A DNA stretch of 64,000 nucleotides from Romboutsia_E sp900604535 (GCF_900604535.1 NZ_UWOT01000016.1:1-64000); one strand, 5' to 3'; shown: positions 16,330 to 26,627, counted from the first letter of the stretch. Numbers and translations are program-made. Notes: a model not told the origin generated them from the letters alone.

Positions 16330-18957
16330 CTATTTTTTTATTATTTTTGCAATTTCCATGATAAATGTTGAAATTAACGCTAGACCTAGACAAATACTAA
16401 ATTGACTAATACCAAATGAATTTGGTATTAAAAATAATTCTCTAACACCTGGTACTAAAGTTATACTATATAGTATAAAGCAAACTACTACAGCTCCTAA
16501 TGCAAATTTATTAGAAAAAATCCCCAACTGAATTAATGTACTTTCATTAGATCTTGCTGGTAATGTTTGAAGAATCCTAGATATTATTAATGTAGAGAAT
16601 GCCATAGCTACTCCTAAGTACTCTGATGTTAAATTACCTATATACTGAGCAAATATAGTTACAATCCCTATAACTATCCCTCTAAAGACTACTCTTTTTA
16701 GCGTACCTCCTGCTAATATACTCTCATTTGGGTCTCTTGGACTATGTTTCATTATACTTTTTTCAGGCGGTTCAAGACCTAATGCAATAGCAGGTAATGA
16801 GTCATTTACTAGATTTATAAATAATAATTGCAGTGCAGTAAACGGATTATTCCAATCTGCAAATACAGCAAACAATATTGCTACTATCGCTCCTAAGTTT
16901 CCAGCAAATAAATAAGTAATTGCCTTTTTTATATTATCATAAACACTTCTACCTACTTCAACTGCACTTATTATGCTTGAAAAATTATCATCTACTAGTA
17001 TCATTGCTGATGCATCCTTTGATACATCAGTTCCACTCCCCATACCGATTCCAATATCTGCCTGTTTTAATGATGGTGCATCATTTACTCCATCACCTGT
17101 CATCGCAGTTATCTTACCTTTTCTTTGCCATGCTTTAACTATACGTATTTTATTCTCAGGTGAAACCCTAGCATAAACACTTATTTTTTCTAATTCCTTA
17201 TCTAATTGCTCATCAGTTAAAGCATCTAATTCTTGACCTGTAAGTGCTAATTCACTTTCATCCATTATGCCTATTTGTTTAGCTATTGCTTGAGCTGTAG
17301 TTTTATGATCCCCAGTTATCATAATTGTTTTTATACCAGCTTCTTTAGCTTCCTTAACCGCGCTATATACTGATTCCCTAGGAGGGTCTATCATTGCCAT
17401 TAAGCCTACCAATATCATGTCAATTTCATCTTCTACACTAGGAACAAAATCTTTATCTGGTACATCTTTCATCGCAAAAGCTAAAACTCTTAATGCATTT
17501 TTTGAAAACTCTTCATTAACTTTTCTATACTCATTTAAGATTTCATCATTTATTTCAACTACTTCACCATTATTCAAAGCATATTTACATCTATTAAATA
17601 ATACATCCGGGGCTCCTTTTGTATACATTACTGCATCACCGTAAATATCATTTACAGTAGACATTAATTTTCTATCTGAATCAAATGGTATTTCCCCTTT
17701 TCTTACATACTTTCCTCGTAAAGTACTATAATTTAAATCATTTTTATTTGAATAAGTAATTAGTGCAACTTCTGTTGGATCTCCTATCTCATTTCCTTCC
17801 TCAGTAATATGAGAATCATTACATAGAGTTGATATCATTGTCAGTAGTTTAGCTTGATAATTATAATGTACATTTCCTTTTTCAAATACATCATCATCAT
17901 TTCCATACATATAATAATCTACAACTGTCATCTTATTTTGTGTAAGAGTACCAGTTTTATCTGTACATATAATACTTGCAGATCCTAAAGTCTCAACTGC
18001 TGGTAGCTTTCTTATTATAACTTGTCGTTTTGCCATATTATTAGTTCCTACAGCTAAAACTATAGTTACAATTGATGATAAAGCTTCCGGAATCGCTGCT
18101 ACCGCCACGGCCACTGCGAACATAAAACTATCTAAGGCTACACCTATCATATTTGTTGTATTTCTAGTAAAGTATGCTCTTGCAACCTCTATTATAAAAA
18201 TTACTAAAGCAAGTATAGTTATTCCAATACCTAATTTTTTACTAAACTCCTCTAGCTTCTGTTGAAGAGGAGTTAACTTATTTTCTGAAGATTCTAAAAG
18301 ACCTGCTATTTTACCCATTTCTGTATTCATACCAGTGTCAGTTACTATAAACATCCCTCTACCATATACGACTATAGACCCACTAAATACCATATTTTTC
18401 TGATCTCCTAGCCCAACTTCTTCATTTATTACATCAGTATACTTTAATACAGGTTCTGATTCTCCAGTTAGCATTCCTTCTACAACCTTCAATGTTTCCG
18501 CTTCTATAAGTCTTCCATCTGCAGGAACATAGTCACCAGCTTCTAATACTACTATATCTCCTGGCACTAATTGTCTAGATTCTAAGGTTACCTTTTTATT
18601 ATTTCTTATAACCTTAGCTTGAGGTGCAGATAGTTTCTTTAAACTTTCTAATGACCCCTCCGCCTTTTTAGTCTGTACAACTCCTAATACTGAATTTATT
18701 ATTACAACCGCAAATATTATTATAGATTCTACAACTTCACCTAATATAATTTGGACTATTGCAGCAATAAGTAATATTATTACTAAAGGATCTTTAAAGG
18801 ATTCTAAAAATAATTTATATGTAGGTATCTTATCTTTTTCTTTTAATTCATTGTACCCTTTAGATTTTAATAGTTCATTAACTTGATCTTCGGATAATCC
18901 CTGTAGACTAGAGTTTAAATTTGACATTACATCTTCATATGTTCTTTTATAAAACAT
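16330..18957 (-). CDS. calcium-type P-type ATPase
   Basis: 875-residue cation pump of the P2 class. From the N-terminus: cation-ATPase N domain (1-70), actuator domain with the catalytic loop MLTGESEPV, ion-binding helix with AAIPEALSSIVTIVLAVGTN, the phosphorylation motif ICTDKTGTLTQNKM (about residue 330), nucleotide-binding domain with YTKGAPDVLFNRC, hinge TGDGVNDAPSLKQADIGIG, and six C-terminal membrane segments. The PEAL motif and overall layout fit bacterial SERCA/PMCA-like Ca2+ exporters; the ion is inferred. RBS AAGGAGAAG precedes the start. Confidence 0.9.
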   Translation of the reverse strand: MFYKRTYEDVMSNLNSSLQGLSEDQVNELLKSKGYNELKEKDKIPTYKLFLESFKDPLVIILLIAAIVQIILGEVVESIIIFAVVIINSVLGVVQTKKAEGSLESLKKLSAPQAKVIRNNKKVTLESRQLVPGDIVVLEAGDYVPADGRLIEAETLKVVEGMLTGESEPVLKYTDVINEEVGLGDQKNMVFSGSIVVYGRGMFIVTDTGMNTEMGKIAGLLESSENKLTPLQQKLEEFSKKLGIGITILALVIFIIEVARAYFTRNTTNMIGVALDSFMFAVAVAVAAIPEALSSIVTIVLAVGTNNMAKRQVIIRKLPAVETLGSASIICTDKTGTLTQNKMTVVDYYMYGNDDDVFEKGNVHYNYQAKLLTMISTLCNDSHITEEGNEIGDPTEVALITYSNKNDLNYSTLRGKYVRKGEIPFDSDRKLMSTVNDIYGDAVMYTKGAPDVLFNRCKYALNNGEVVEINDEILNEYRKVNEEFSKNALRVLAFAMKDVPDKDFVPSVEDEIDMILVGLMAMIDPPRESVYSAVKEAKEAGIKTIMITGDHKTTAQAIAKQIGIMDESELALTGQELDALTDEQLDKELEKISVYARVSPENKIRIVKAWQRKGKITAMTGDGVNDAPSLKQADIGIGMGSGTDVSKDASAMILVDDNFSSIISAVEVGRSVYDNIKKAITYLFAGNLGAIVAILFAVFADWNNPFTALQLLFINLVNDSLPAIALGLEPPEKSIMKHSPRDPNESILAGGTLKRVVFRGIVIGIVTIFAQYIGNLTSEYLGVAMAFSTLIISRILQTLPARSNESTLIQLGIFSNKFALGAVVVCFILYSITLVPGVRELFLIPNSFGISQFSICLGLALISTFIMEIAKIIKK

Positions 18958-19366
18958 AACACTTCTCCTTACATATAATAAAATTTATACTTTATTATTT
19001 ATTCTTAAATTTAATTTAGTTTATTATTCTATAAAATTTATTAAAAATTTATTATTAAAATACTATATAACAATAATAGTGTCTTTTAAAATTCAATCCC
19101 ACATATTACCTATATAATTTACTTATATATTTTTTATCTTAGATAAAAATATAATAATAAACTATTTAAAGATAAAGTAAATATATTTCAATATTTTACC
19201 AAATGTTACATTTAATTTAATATTTACCAATTTTTTTGTCGAATTTTGAAAGGAAATTTTAAAGAAAACATTGTTTTATTTTTAAAAGTATTATAATGGT
19301 TCTTGTCGCTAAAAAAAGCACTAATTTTATATAATAATTTTTCTAATAAAAGAAAGGAATAATAAT
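18958..19366. other. 409-nt divergent control region
   Basis: Spacer between the divergently transcribed ATPase and amino-acid permease genes. It is extremely AT-rich, holds one perfect AT dyad (TTTTTATCT / AGATAAAAA near 19130-19150) and the permease promoter at 19271-19297. No coding sequence or known RNA motif was recognised. Confidence 0.5.
19271..19297 (+). promoter_or_regulatory. promoter of the amino-acid permease gene
   Basis: TTGTTT, 15 nt, TATAAT, about 70 nt upstream of the start codon. The spacer is short, so the -35 assignment is doubtful, but the -10 box is perfect. Confidence 0.45.
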
Positions 19367-20728
19367 ATGGAAAACAAGAGTCTTCAAAAAAATCTTGGAT
19401 TTGCTGCAGCTCTATCAACTGTTGTTGGTATGGTAATTGGTGGCGGTGTATTCTTTAAGCCACAAGCAGTATTTACATTAACAGGTGGAGCACCTGGTCT
19501 TGGGATGATAGCTTGGATCGTTGCAGGTATAGTAACAATAACTGCTGGTCTTACAGCTGCAGAAATTTCGGCTGCGATACCTAAAACTGGTGGTATGATG
19601 GTTTATATCGAAGAAATATATGGTAAGAAATTAGGTTTCTTAACAGGATGGATGCAATGTGTTTTATTTTTCCCAGCTACTATAGCTGCAATATCAGTAA
19701 TGTTCGGTCAACAATCTGCAATATTACTTGGAAACGGAAATAATCAAACATTAGTTATACTTTTAACTGCAGGTGTAATATTATTTATAGGTTTTATAAA
19801 CTCATTTGGTTCTAAAACAAGTGGTATGATACAAACAATTTCTACAATATGTAAATTAGTTCCACTTATTTTAATAATAGGATTTGGATTATTCAAAGGA
19901 AATGCATCTAGCCCAGTATTCACGCCTCTTGTAGGAAAAGGTGTTAGTCCTGGAGGAGTATTCGGACAATTATTAATAGCAATATTATTTGCATATGATG
20001 GATGGATAAATGTTGGTGCTATAGCTGGAGAAATGAAAGATCCAGGAAAAGATTTACCAAAAGCAATAGTTGGTGGCTTATCATTAGTTATGGCTGTATA
20101 TGTTATAATAAACATAGCTTATTTATTTGTATTACCAGCTGATCAACTTGCTCAATTTGCTTCACCAGCTTCAGCTGTTGCAGAAGTATTATTTGGTAGA
20201 GTTGGTGGTCAAATAATAACTATTGGTATACTAATATCTGTATTCGGATGTATTAACGGTTACTTATTGACTGGACCAAGAATACTTTATACATTAGCTC
20301 AACAAAAAACTTTACCAGGATATAAATTTATAGGTGCACTAAATAAAAATGATGTTCCTGCTAATGCAACAATGATAATGGCTTTTATATCTGCGTTATA
20401 TGCACTATCTGGACAATTCAACTTACTAAGTGATTTATCTATGTTTGCTGTATGGTCATTCTATGTATTAACATTTGTTGGTGTTATAAAATTAAGAAAG
20501 ACTCATCCAGATATGCATAGACCTTATAAAGTTCCTTTATATCCATTTATACCATTCGTAGCTATAGCTGGTGGATTATTTGTAGTATTAAATCAATTAT
20601 TCTTTGCTGGAATGACAAATACTTTAATGTCAATTGGTGGAGTTATAATAACACTTATAGGTTTACCTGTATATAGCTATATGGCTAAAAAAGAAGGTTT
20701 CGATAATAGATTAGATGATGTAGCTTAA
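19367..20728 (+). CDS. APC-superfamily amino-acid permease
   Basis: 453-residue transporter with 12 membrane segments. The first helix carries the substrate-binding glycine motif VVGMVIGGGVFFKP typical of LAT/SteT-like exchangers, and AAEISAAIPKTGGMMVYIEE and the LTGPRILYTLA region follow. It probably imports or exchanges a neutral amino acid; the substrate cannot be read from sequence. Codon use shows frequent GGT and GCT, and the gene has AAAGGA before its start, suggesting good expression. Monocistronic. Confidence 0.88.
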   Translation: MENKSLQKNLGFAAALSTVVGMVIGGGVFFKPQAVFTLTGGAPGLGMIAWIVAGIVTITAGLTAAEISAAIPKTGGMMVYIEEIYGKKLGFLTGWMQCVLFFPATIAAISVMFGQQSAILLGNGNNQTLVILLTAGVILFIGFINSFGSKTSGMIQTISTICKLVPLILIIGFGLFKGNASSPVFTPLVGKGVSPGGVFGQLLIAILFAYDGWINVGAIAGEMKDPGKDLPKAIVGGLSLVMAVYVIINIAYLFVLPADQLAQFASPASAVAEVLFGRVGGQIITIGILISVFGCINGYLLTGPRILYTLAQQKTLPGYKFIGALNKNDVPANATMIMAFISALYALSGQFNLLSDLSMFAVWSFYVLTFVGVIKLRKTHPDMHRPYKVPLYPFIPFVAIAGGLFVVLNQLFFAGMTNTLMSIGGVIITLIGLPVYSYMAKKEGFDNRLDDVA

Positions 20729-20737
20729 TTATTTAAT

Positions 20738-20772
20738 AAAAAAAGATGTACTTTAAAAGTACATCTTTTTTA
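20738..20772. terminator. bidirectional terminator
   Basis: AAAAAAGATGTACTTT and AAAGTACATCTTTTTT form a 16-bp hairpin with T runs in both directions, between the permease gene and the convergent small gene. Confidence 0.88.
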
Positions 20773-20791
20773 TCTAAAATAAATAACTTTA

Positions 20792-20992
20792 TTACTTTAG
20801 CTTATTATGGTTATGTGCTTCATCATATGATGGAGCTTTTAAATTCCCCTTTTTATGAGATTTTCTTACAACTTCTTCATCCTCATCTTCAATTATATTT
20901 TTAATTTCATTATATGTGTGACCATGATTAACTAAATTAGTTAATTCTGTCGGCTCATTTAATATTCTTTTACTTTGATTCACTTTTTTCAT
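20792..20992 (-). CDS. small charged protein of unknown function
   Basis: 66 codons preceded by a good AAAGGAG site 8 nt before ATG and flanked by its own terminators, so it looks like a real gene. The product is soluble, rich in Lys, Glu, Asn and His (five His), with an acidic IIEDEDEEVV stretch at about 33-42 and KSHKKGNLK after it. I do not recognise a family. No function is proposed. Confidence 0.65.
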   Translation of the reverse strand: MKKVNQSKRILNEPTELTNLVNHGHTYNEIKNIIEDEDEEVVRKSHKKGNLKAPSYDEAHNHNKLK

Positions 20993-21091
20993 ATCTACAC
21001 TCCTTTCTTTTAATTATTGTTCCACAATAATTAAATTTTAGTACTATATTTAATTTTACATTTCTAATCTTTCTTAACACATATATTAAAT

Positions 21092-21121
21092 AAAAAAAGC
21101 CATGCTAAATTAGCACGGCTT
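21092..21121 (-). terminator. terminator of the ECF transporter operon
   Basis: AAGCCGTGCTAA / TTAGCATGGCTT on the minus strand (12-bp stem with one G-U pair) followed by TTTTTTTA, just beyond the ecfT stop codon. Confidence 0.88.
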
Positions 21122-21125
21122 AATA

Positions 21126-21956
21126 TTATATAAACGGATTATAGAATCTTCCTCCATCTACTTTAATTAGTATTATTGATACTAAAACTAATAAAGTACA
21201 TAATAATATTGATATATAATCATTTTTAGTGAAATCTTTTCTTTTATACCATGTACGCTTTTTTTGATTTCCAAAAGCTCTTAACTCCATGGCTATACTT
21301 ATTTTATCAATTCTCTCTAAACTCGAGAAAATAAGTGGCATAAGTATTGATGCTGCGTTTTTGATTCTCTTAAAGAACTTTTCCTTATTAGATAAATCAA
21401 TTCCTCTAGCTTGCTGAGCAAAAGCTATATCCTTATAATCTTTTTGGATATCTGGTATATACCTTAAAGCTATTGATATAGAATATGCAGCCTTATAACT
21501 AATACCAATTTTATTTAATGATGCAGCAAATTCACTTGGATCTGTTGTTAATATAAATAAAAGGGCCATAGGTATTGCAGCAAAATATTTTAACACAACA
21601 TTAAGTTCATAGAATAATTGTTCTAAGGTTATAGTATATGGACCTATTAAGTGTATTAAAACTGTTCTACTACCATATATTTGAACACCTTGTTCTGGTG
21701 CAAATACAAATATCATAACAGCATTTAAAAGTAAAAATATCATTATAAAATAAAGTATAAATGAAACTTCTCTAAATTCTATTTTAGATATCTTAAAAGA
21801 TATAATACCTATTATAAGCATTCCTACTAGTAATCTAGTATCATAAGTTATCATAGAGGCTATGGACCATAATAAAAAAATTATCAGTTTTGTAGCTCCT
21901 GTTAACTTATGTATAGGAGAATCTTTCTTTATATATGATAACATTTCTGAGTTCAT
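21126..21956 (-). CDS. ecfT: ECF transporter transmembrane (T) component
   Basis: 276-residue membrane protein that couples the ATPase to the substrate-binding S component. It has the N-terminal SPIHKLTGATKLIIFLLWS, several membrane helices, and the two cytoplasmic coupling motifs with AQQARGIDL and the later ERIDKISIAMELRAFG. Its start is 2 nt after the stop of the ATPase gene, with the binding site AGGAGGG inside that gene. Third gene of the S-A-T operon. Confidence 0.92.
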   Translation of the reverse strand: MNSEMLSYIKKDSPIHKLTGATKLIIFLLWSIASMITYDTRLLVGMLIIGIISFKISKIEFREVSFILYFIMIFLLLNAVMIFVFAPEQGVQIYGSRTVLIHLIGPYTITLEQLFYELNVVLKYFAAIPMALLFILTTDPSEFAASLNKIGISYKAAYSISIALRYIPDIQKDYKDIAFAQQARGIDLSNKEKFFKRIKNAASILMPLIFSSLERIDKISIAMELRAFGNQKKRTWYKRKDFTKNDYISILLCTLLVLVSIILIKVDGGRFYNPFI

Positions 21957-21958
21957 AT

Positions 21959-23659
21959 TTATCTAACCCTCCTATCATAATCTATAAATCTTTTAATAAA
22001 ACTTCTCTCATCTTTTATTCCACATTTTTGAGCTAGTTCATATAATGATGTTTCTTTCAAGTTTGCTTTTTCTATAACATCATAATTAGTTAATATATTT
22101 ATAGCAGTATCATCTGCTATTTTTTCACCTTCTGATAAAACAATTACATTATTTGTATACTCTAGCATTAGATGCATATCATGAGTAATCATTATTATAG
22201 TAATTCCTTGTTTATTAAGATCTACTAAAAACTCCATTATTTCTGAGTAATGTTTGAAATCTTGGCCTGCTGTAGGCTCATCTAAGATTATTATATTTGG
22301 ATTTAGTACAAGTATAGATGCTATTGTAACTCTTTTCTTTTGTCCAAAACTTAGCGCTGATATTGGCCAATTTCTAAGTGGATAAAGGCCACATATCTTA
22401 AGAGTATTATAAACCCTCTCTTGAACTTCACTTTCAGAATATCCTCTAACTCTAAGTCCAAATGCAACTTCATCAAAAATCATAGATTTAGATATCATTT
22501 GATTTGGATTTTGCATTACAAATCCTATTTTTTCCGAACGTTCTTTTATAGTTTGATTTGCTATATCTTCTCCATCAAATATTATTTTTCCTGATGTTGG
22601 TTTATAAAAACCGCAAATTAGTTTTGATATAGTAGATTTTCCTGCACCATTTTTTCCAACAATACTTACCATATCACCTTTATTTATTTTAAACGAAACA
22701 TTATTTAATATTTGTTTTTCTATACTATATGAAAAACTTAAGTCTTCAACTTCAAGTATAGGATAAGTATTTTCATTACAAACATCCTCATCTATACTTG
22801 AGTACCAAGCTTTTAATTTTTCTTTACAATTTATTAAATCTATTTTTTCTATTCTTTCAGGATTCATCCCAGGATTTATATCACAATTAGCATATTTTAA
22901 AGCTGATAAATATAGTGGCTCCCTAACTCCAACTTCCTTTAATATATTAGTTGAGAGAAGTTCGTTCGGAGTAGTGTCTGCTACTATTTCACCTTTATTC
23001 ATAACAATAATTCTATCTAAATCCTTATGTAGTACATCCTCTAATCTATGTTCTACAATTATCATAGTCTTGTTATTTTTATTTTTTATATTATCAATTA
23101 ATTCTATTGCACTTTTACCTGTCAATGGATCTAAACTCGCTAATGGCTCATCAAATAATAGAATCTTTACATCATCTACAGTAACACCAGCAAGAGTAAC
23201 TCTTTGCTTTTGACCTCCAGATAACTTATATGGTGAGGATTCTAATTCCTTATCTATATCCACTAATTTTGCTGAATCACTAACTATCTTCTTCATTTTT
23301 TCTTGCTCTACACAGTCATTTTCAAGCTTAAACGCTATATCTTCACCTACTGTTAAACCTATAAATTGACTATCTGGATCTTGAAGTACTGTACCTATTA
23401 TTTTAGATAATTCAAATATATTTTTATTTTGAACATTTTCACCATCAATTAATAGCTCTCCAGATGTTTTCCCACTATAATAAAATGGAACTAATCCGTT
23501 AAGACAATGAGCTAAAGTACTTTTACCAGAGCCAGAAGGTCCCACTATAAGTACTTTTTCTCCTTCATATATAGTTAAATTTATATTTTTAAGAGTAGGC
23601 TCTGCTTGCACTCTATATCGAAAACTATAGTCTTTAAACTCTATTATCTTTCTTTTCAT
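21959..23659 (-). CDS. ECF transporter ATPase, two fused ABC domains
   Basis: 566-residue ATPase in which both nucleotide-binding domains are fused (YkoD-like). Domain 1 (about 1-240) has GPSGSGKST, LSGGQKQRVTLAG and ILLFDEPLASLD; domain 2 (about 300-540) has GKNGAGKST, the altered signature LSFGQKKRVT and IIILDEPTAGQD. A fused ATPase with its own S and T genes means a dedicated (group I) ECF importer rather than a shared module. RBS AAAGGAG. Confidence 0.92.
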   Translation of the reverse strand: MKRKIIEFKDYSFRYRVQAEPTLKNINLTIYEGEKVLIVGPSGSGKSTLAHCLNGLVPFYYSGKTSGELLIDGENVQNKNIFELSKIIGTVLQDPDSQFIGLTVGEDIAFKLENDCVEQEKMKKIVSDSAKLVDIDKELESSPYKLSGGQKQRVTLAGVTVDDVKILLFDEPLASLDPLTGKSAIELIDNIKNKNNKTMIIVEHRLEDVLHKDLDRIIVMNKGEIVADTTPNELLSTNILKEVGVREPLYLSALKYANCDINPGMNPERIEKIDLINCKEKLKAWYSSIDEDVCNENTYPILEVEDLSFSYSIEKQILNNVSFKINKGDMVSIVGKNGAGKSTISKLICGFYKPTSGKIIFDGEDIANQTIKERSEKIGFVMQNPNQMISKSMIFDEVAFGLRVRGYSESEVQERVYNTLKICGLYPLRNWPISALSFGQKKRVTIASILVLNPNIIILDEPTAGQDFKHYSEIMEFLVDLNKQGITIIMITHDMHLMLEYTNNVIVLSEGEKIADDTAINILTNYDVIEKANLKETSLYELAQKCGIKDERSFIKRFIDYDRRVR

Positions 23660-23676
23660 TCCTATCTCCTTTAGTA

Positions 23677-24228
23677 TTACTCTTCCATTCTTAAACTTCC
23701 GCTCTTTATTTTTGTCTTAGAGTAAGCCGATAATATTAATGTTCCTAAAACTCCAACTGTTACCATATTAGATATACCACCTATGATTCCTTGTAAAAAT
23801 ACTTTATTTGCAGGTTCTAGGTATATTATTATATCTAATCCAGGTGCTACTAAAAACCACGCTAATGCGTTTGCTATAACTTGAGTTATGTTAAATAGTA
23901 TTATTTGTTTTATATTAAAATCATCTTCTAAATCTAATTTTTTTGAAGCAATTCCGATTACTAATCCAACTACTCCTGATGCTATTACCCAACTAAACCA
24001 TGGTGATCCATAAAATACTAAATCTTTTAATCCATGTCCTATAAGTCCTATAAGGAATCCTGCCATAGGACCATATACTACAGACATTAATGCCAAATAT
24101 GCATAAGATGTCTCTATATTAGTATTTGGAATAAATGTAGGAATAGACCCGAATCTTCCTAATACCATAAAAACTGCCGCTCCTATTCCTATAGAAACTA
24201 TCGTTTTTATTGATAACTTCTTATTCAT
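23677..24228 (-). CDS. ECF transporter substrate-binding (S) component, UPF0397-like
   Basis: 183-residue protein with about six membrane segments. SIKTIVSIGIGAAVFMVLGR at the N-terminus and MAGFLIGLIGHGLKDLVFYG resemble the UPF0397 / DUF3816 group of S components. These bind a vitamin or other small ligand and are energised by the T and A subunits encoded downstream. The ligand of this group is not established and no riboswitch is seen in the leader. First gene of the operon, 17 nt before the ATPase gene. Confidence 0.85.
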   Translation of the reverse strand: MNKKLSIKTIVSIGIGAAVFMVLGRFGSIPTFIPNTNIETSYAYLALMSVVYGPMAGFLIGLIGHGLKDLVFYGSPWFSWVIASGVVGLVIGIASKKLDLEDDFNIKQIILFNITQVIANALAWFLVAPGLDIIIYLEPANKVFLQGIIGGISNMVTVGVLGTLILSAYSKTKIKSGSLRMEE

Positions 24229-24277
24229 TTACATTATCCTCTCTATTTTAATTTTTATCTTCATATTAATTATTAAA

Positions 24278-24321
24278 ATTCACGCAAATTTTAGTATAAA
24301 TGCAAATAAAATAATTGTCAA
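24278..24321 (-). promoter_or_regulatory. promoter of the ECF transporter operon
   Basis: TTGACA (24316-24321), 17 nt, TATACT (24293-24298) on the minus strand, about 60 nt before the start codon. The stretch from the -10 box through TTGCGTGAAT recurs at the AGCS symporter gene (28014-28034). Confidence 0.8.
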
Positions 24322-24391
24322 TATAAGTCGTTTTTTTCTATAATTATCCTATTTATTGACTTCCTTATATTATTTTATTCTGAAAATAATA

Positions 24392-24421
24392 TAAGGATAT
24401 GAATTAATTTCATATCCTTTA
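24392..24421 (-). terminator. terminator of the ygiQ gene
   Basis: AAGGATATGAA / TTCATATCCTT hairpin (12 bp, 5-nt loop), immediately after the stop codon, followed by moderately T-rich sequence. Confidence 0.7.
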
Positions 24422-24424
24422 TTA

Positions 24425-26425
24425 TTATCTTTTTTTTCTTCTATTATTAGAACTCTTTTCCACTTTAATATTTTCTACTTTGTTACTTCTTGAGTTCTTA
24501 CTTTTAGTATTTTTTTTATTTCTAGAGTCTTTATTATTTTTAGAAACTCTTATTGAGTTATCTCTTTGATTATTCTTACCTCTAGAATTTTTGTTATTAG
24601 AATTACCTCTATGTCCAAATCCTCTACCTTCTCTAGGCTTTATTAAACACTTAGGACCATACCCTATTAAATCTTCTCTATCTGCTTCTTCAAGGGCCGC
24701 ATGAACTAGTTCATAATTTCTAGGGGCTCTATATTGTAATAAAGCTCTTTGCATTGCTTTTTCTTGCTTAGTCTTAGGCACATACACTTCTTGCATAGTA
24801 AGTGGATCTAGTCCTGTATAGAACATTGTTGTAGATAATGTTCCTGGAGTTGGATAAAAGTCTTGTACTTGTTCTGGTTGATAGTTTGTATCTCTTAAAT
24901 ACTCAGCAAGTTCTATTGCTGAATTTAATGTTGAACCTGGATGACTTGACATTAAATACGGTATTAAGTACTGTTTCATGCCTAATTGTTCATTTATAGC
25001 AAAGAATTTTTGTCTAAATCTATCATAAGTATTTCCAGCTGGCTTTTGCATATGATGTAATACCTCGCTTGCAACATGCTCTGGAGCAACCTTTAATTGA
25101 CCACTTACATGGTGCTTTATTAATTCTTTTAAGAACTTATTATCTTTATCTGCCATGACATAATCATATCTTATTCCAGAACGTACAAATACTTTTTTTA
25201 TTCCTGGTAAACTTCTTACCTTTCTTAATAAATCTATAAAATCTGTATGATCTACTTTTAGATTTTTACATGGTTCTGGATGCAAGCATTGTCTATGCTT
25301 ACAAGCACCTTTTGTTATTTGTTTTTTACAAGCCTCTTGTCTAAAGTTTGCTGTAGGACCACCAACATCATGTATATAACCTTTAAAGTCTGGAAGTGTA
25401 GTTATATATTTTGCTTCATCCACGATTGAATCATGACTTCTACTTTGTACAGCTCTACCTTGATGGAATGTTATTGCACAGAATGAACAACTTCCAAAAC
25501 ATCCTCTTGAACTCACTATACTAAATTTAACCTCTTCTATTGCCGGAATGCCACCCATTTCTTTATATATAGGATGATACGTTTTTTGATATGGTAAGGC
25601 ATATACATCATCTAGTTCTTCTCTATTTAAAGGCTTCTCTGGTTTATTTTGAACTAAGAACTTATCTCCATATGGTTCAACTATAGCTTTTCCTCTATAT
25701 GGATCCTGCTCATCATACTGTAATTTAAATGATTGTGCATATTTTACTTTATCTTCACATATTTCTTTATATGATGGAAGTAATACATAATCTTCATATA
25801 CTTCATCTAAACTATCTACCATATAACATGTTCCATTTATATGTCTTATATACTTCGGATCAAATCCATTATTAAGAGCATCTGCAACTTCTACTATTTG
25901 CTTTTCACTCATTCCATAAACTAGTAAATCTGCACCACTATCTACTAATATTGATTTTCTAACTTTATTAGCCCAATAATCATAGTGCGCAAATCTTCTT
26001 AAACTTGCTTCTATACCACCTATTATTACTGGTATATCTTTGTATGCTTCTCTTATTTTGTTACAATAAACTATTACTGCTCTATCTGGTCTACATCCCA
26101 TTTTTCCCCCTGGAGAGTATAGATCTTTTTCTCTTTGTTTTTTGCTTACTGAATAATGGTTAACCATAGAATCCATATTCCCTGAATTAACTAAGAATCC
26201 AAGTCTTGGTCTTCCTAACTTCATAAAGTCTTCTGTAGACTTCCAATTTGGTTGGGCTATTATACCAACCTTATATCCTGCATTTTCTAATACTCTAGAA
26301 ATTATAGCTGTACCAAAACTATGATGGTCAACATACGCATCTCCTGTAACTAATACAAAATCTAGCTGTTCCCAACCTCTATCTATCATATCTTGTTTAC
26401 ATATTGGTAAAAATTTATTTTCCAT
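24425..26425 (-). CDS. YgiQ-family radical SAM protein
   Basis: 666-residue protein. An N-terminal domain of about 280 residues (YVDHHSFGTAIISRVLE, GGIEASLRRFAHYDYW) precedes a radical SAM core with the Fe-S motif CFGSCSFC, and the conserved middle VFVRSGIRYDYVM and VAPEHVASEVLHHMQKP follow. The last 70 residues are a disordered Lys/Asn/Arg/Ser tail, probably nucleic-acid or ribosome associated. Family function is not established. The start at 26425 follows AGGTGAT; the upstream GTG in the same frame overlaps that site. Confidence 0.92.
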   Translation of the reverse strand: MENKFLPICKQDMIDRGWEQLDFVLVTGDAYVDHHSFGTAIISRVLENAGYKVGIIAQPNWKSTEDFMKLGRPRLGFLVNSGNMDSMVNHYSVSKKQREKDLYSPGGKMGCRPDRAVIVYCNKIREAYKDIPVIIGGIEASLRRFAHYDYWANKVRKSILVDSGADLLVYGMSEKQIVEVADALNNGFDPKYIRHINGTCYMVDSLDEVYEDYVLLPSYKEICEDKVKYAQSFKLQYDEQDPYRGKAIVEPYGDKFLVQNKPEKPLNREELDDVYALPYQKTYHPIYKEMGGIPAIEEVKFSIVSSRGCFGSCSFCAITFHQGRAVQSRSHDSIVDEAKYITTLPDFKGYIHDVGGPTANFRQEACKKQITKGACKHRQCLHPEPCKNLKVDHTDFIDLLRKVRSLPGIKKVFVRSGIRYDYVMADKDNKFLKELIKHHVSGQLKVAPEHVASEVLHHMQKPAGNTYDRFRQKFFAINEQLGMKQYLIPYLMSSHPGSTLNSAIELAEYLRDTNYQPEQVQDFYPTPGTLSTTMFYTGLDPLTMQEVYVPKTKQEKAMQRALLQYRAPRNYELVHAALEEADREDLIGYGPKCLIKPREGRGFGHRGNSNNKNSRGKNNQRDNSIRVSKNNKDSRNKKNTKSKNSRSNKVENIKVEKSSNNRRKKR

Positions 26426-26591
26426 GATAATCACCTGCTTAATTTATAATAAGATTTATTATATCCTTTTTATTATAGTATGAAACTTATTTTTCAACTC
26501 TGACCTATAATTATATCATAAAAAATAATATACATCTAAAAATAATCATGGTTATATATGTAATTTATAGAAATATGTAGATATTATACGC

Positions 26592-26627
26592 ATAAAAAAA
26601 TCGAGATAATTATCTCGATTTTTTTAT
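26592..26627 (-). terminator. terminator of the AGCS symporter gene
   Basis: A perfect 36-nt palindrome, AAAAAAATCGAGATAA mirrored, with poly-A/poly-T arms, overlapping the stop codon region. Confidence 0.88.

Noticed and set aside
19224..19418. 64-codon minus-strand frame overlapping the amino-acid permease start
   Set aside because: It overlaps the permease promoter and first codons and has no binding site.
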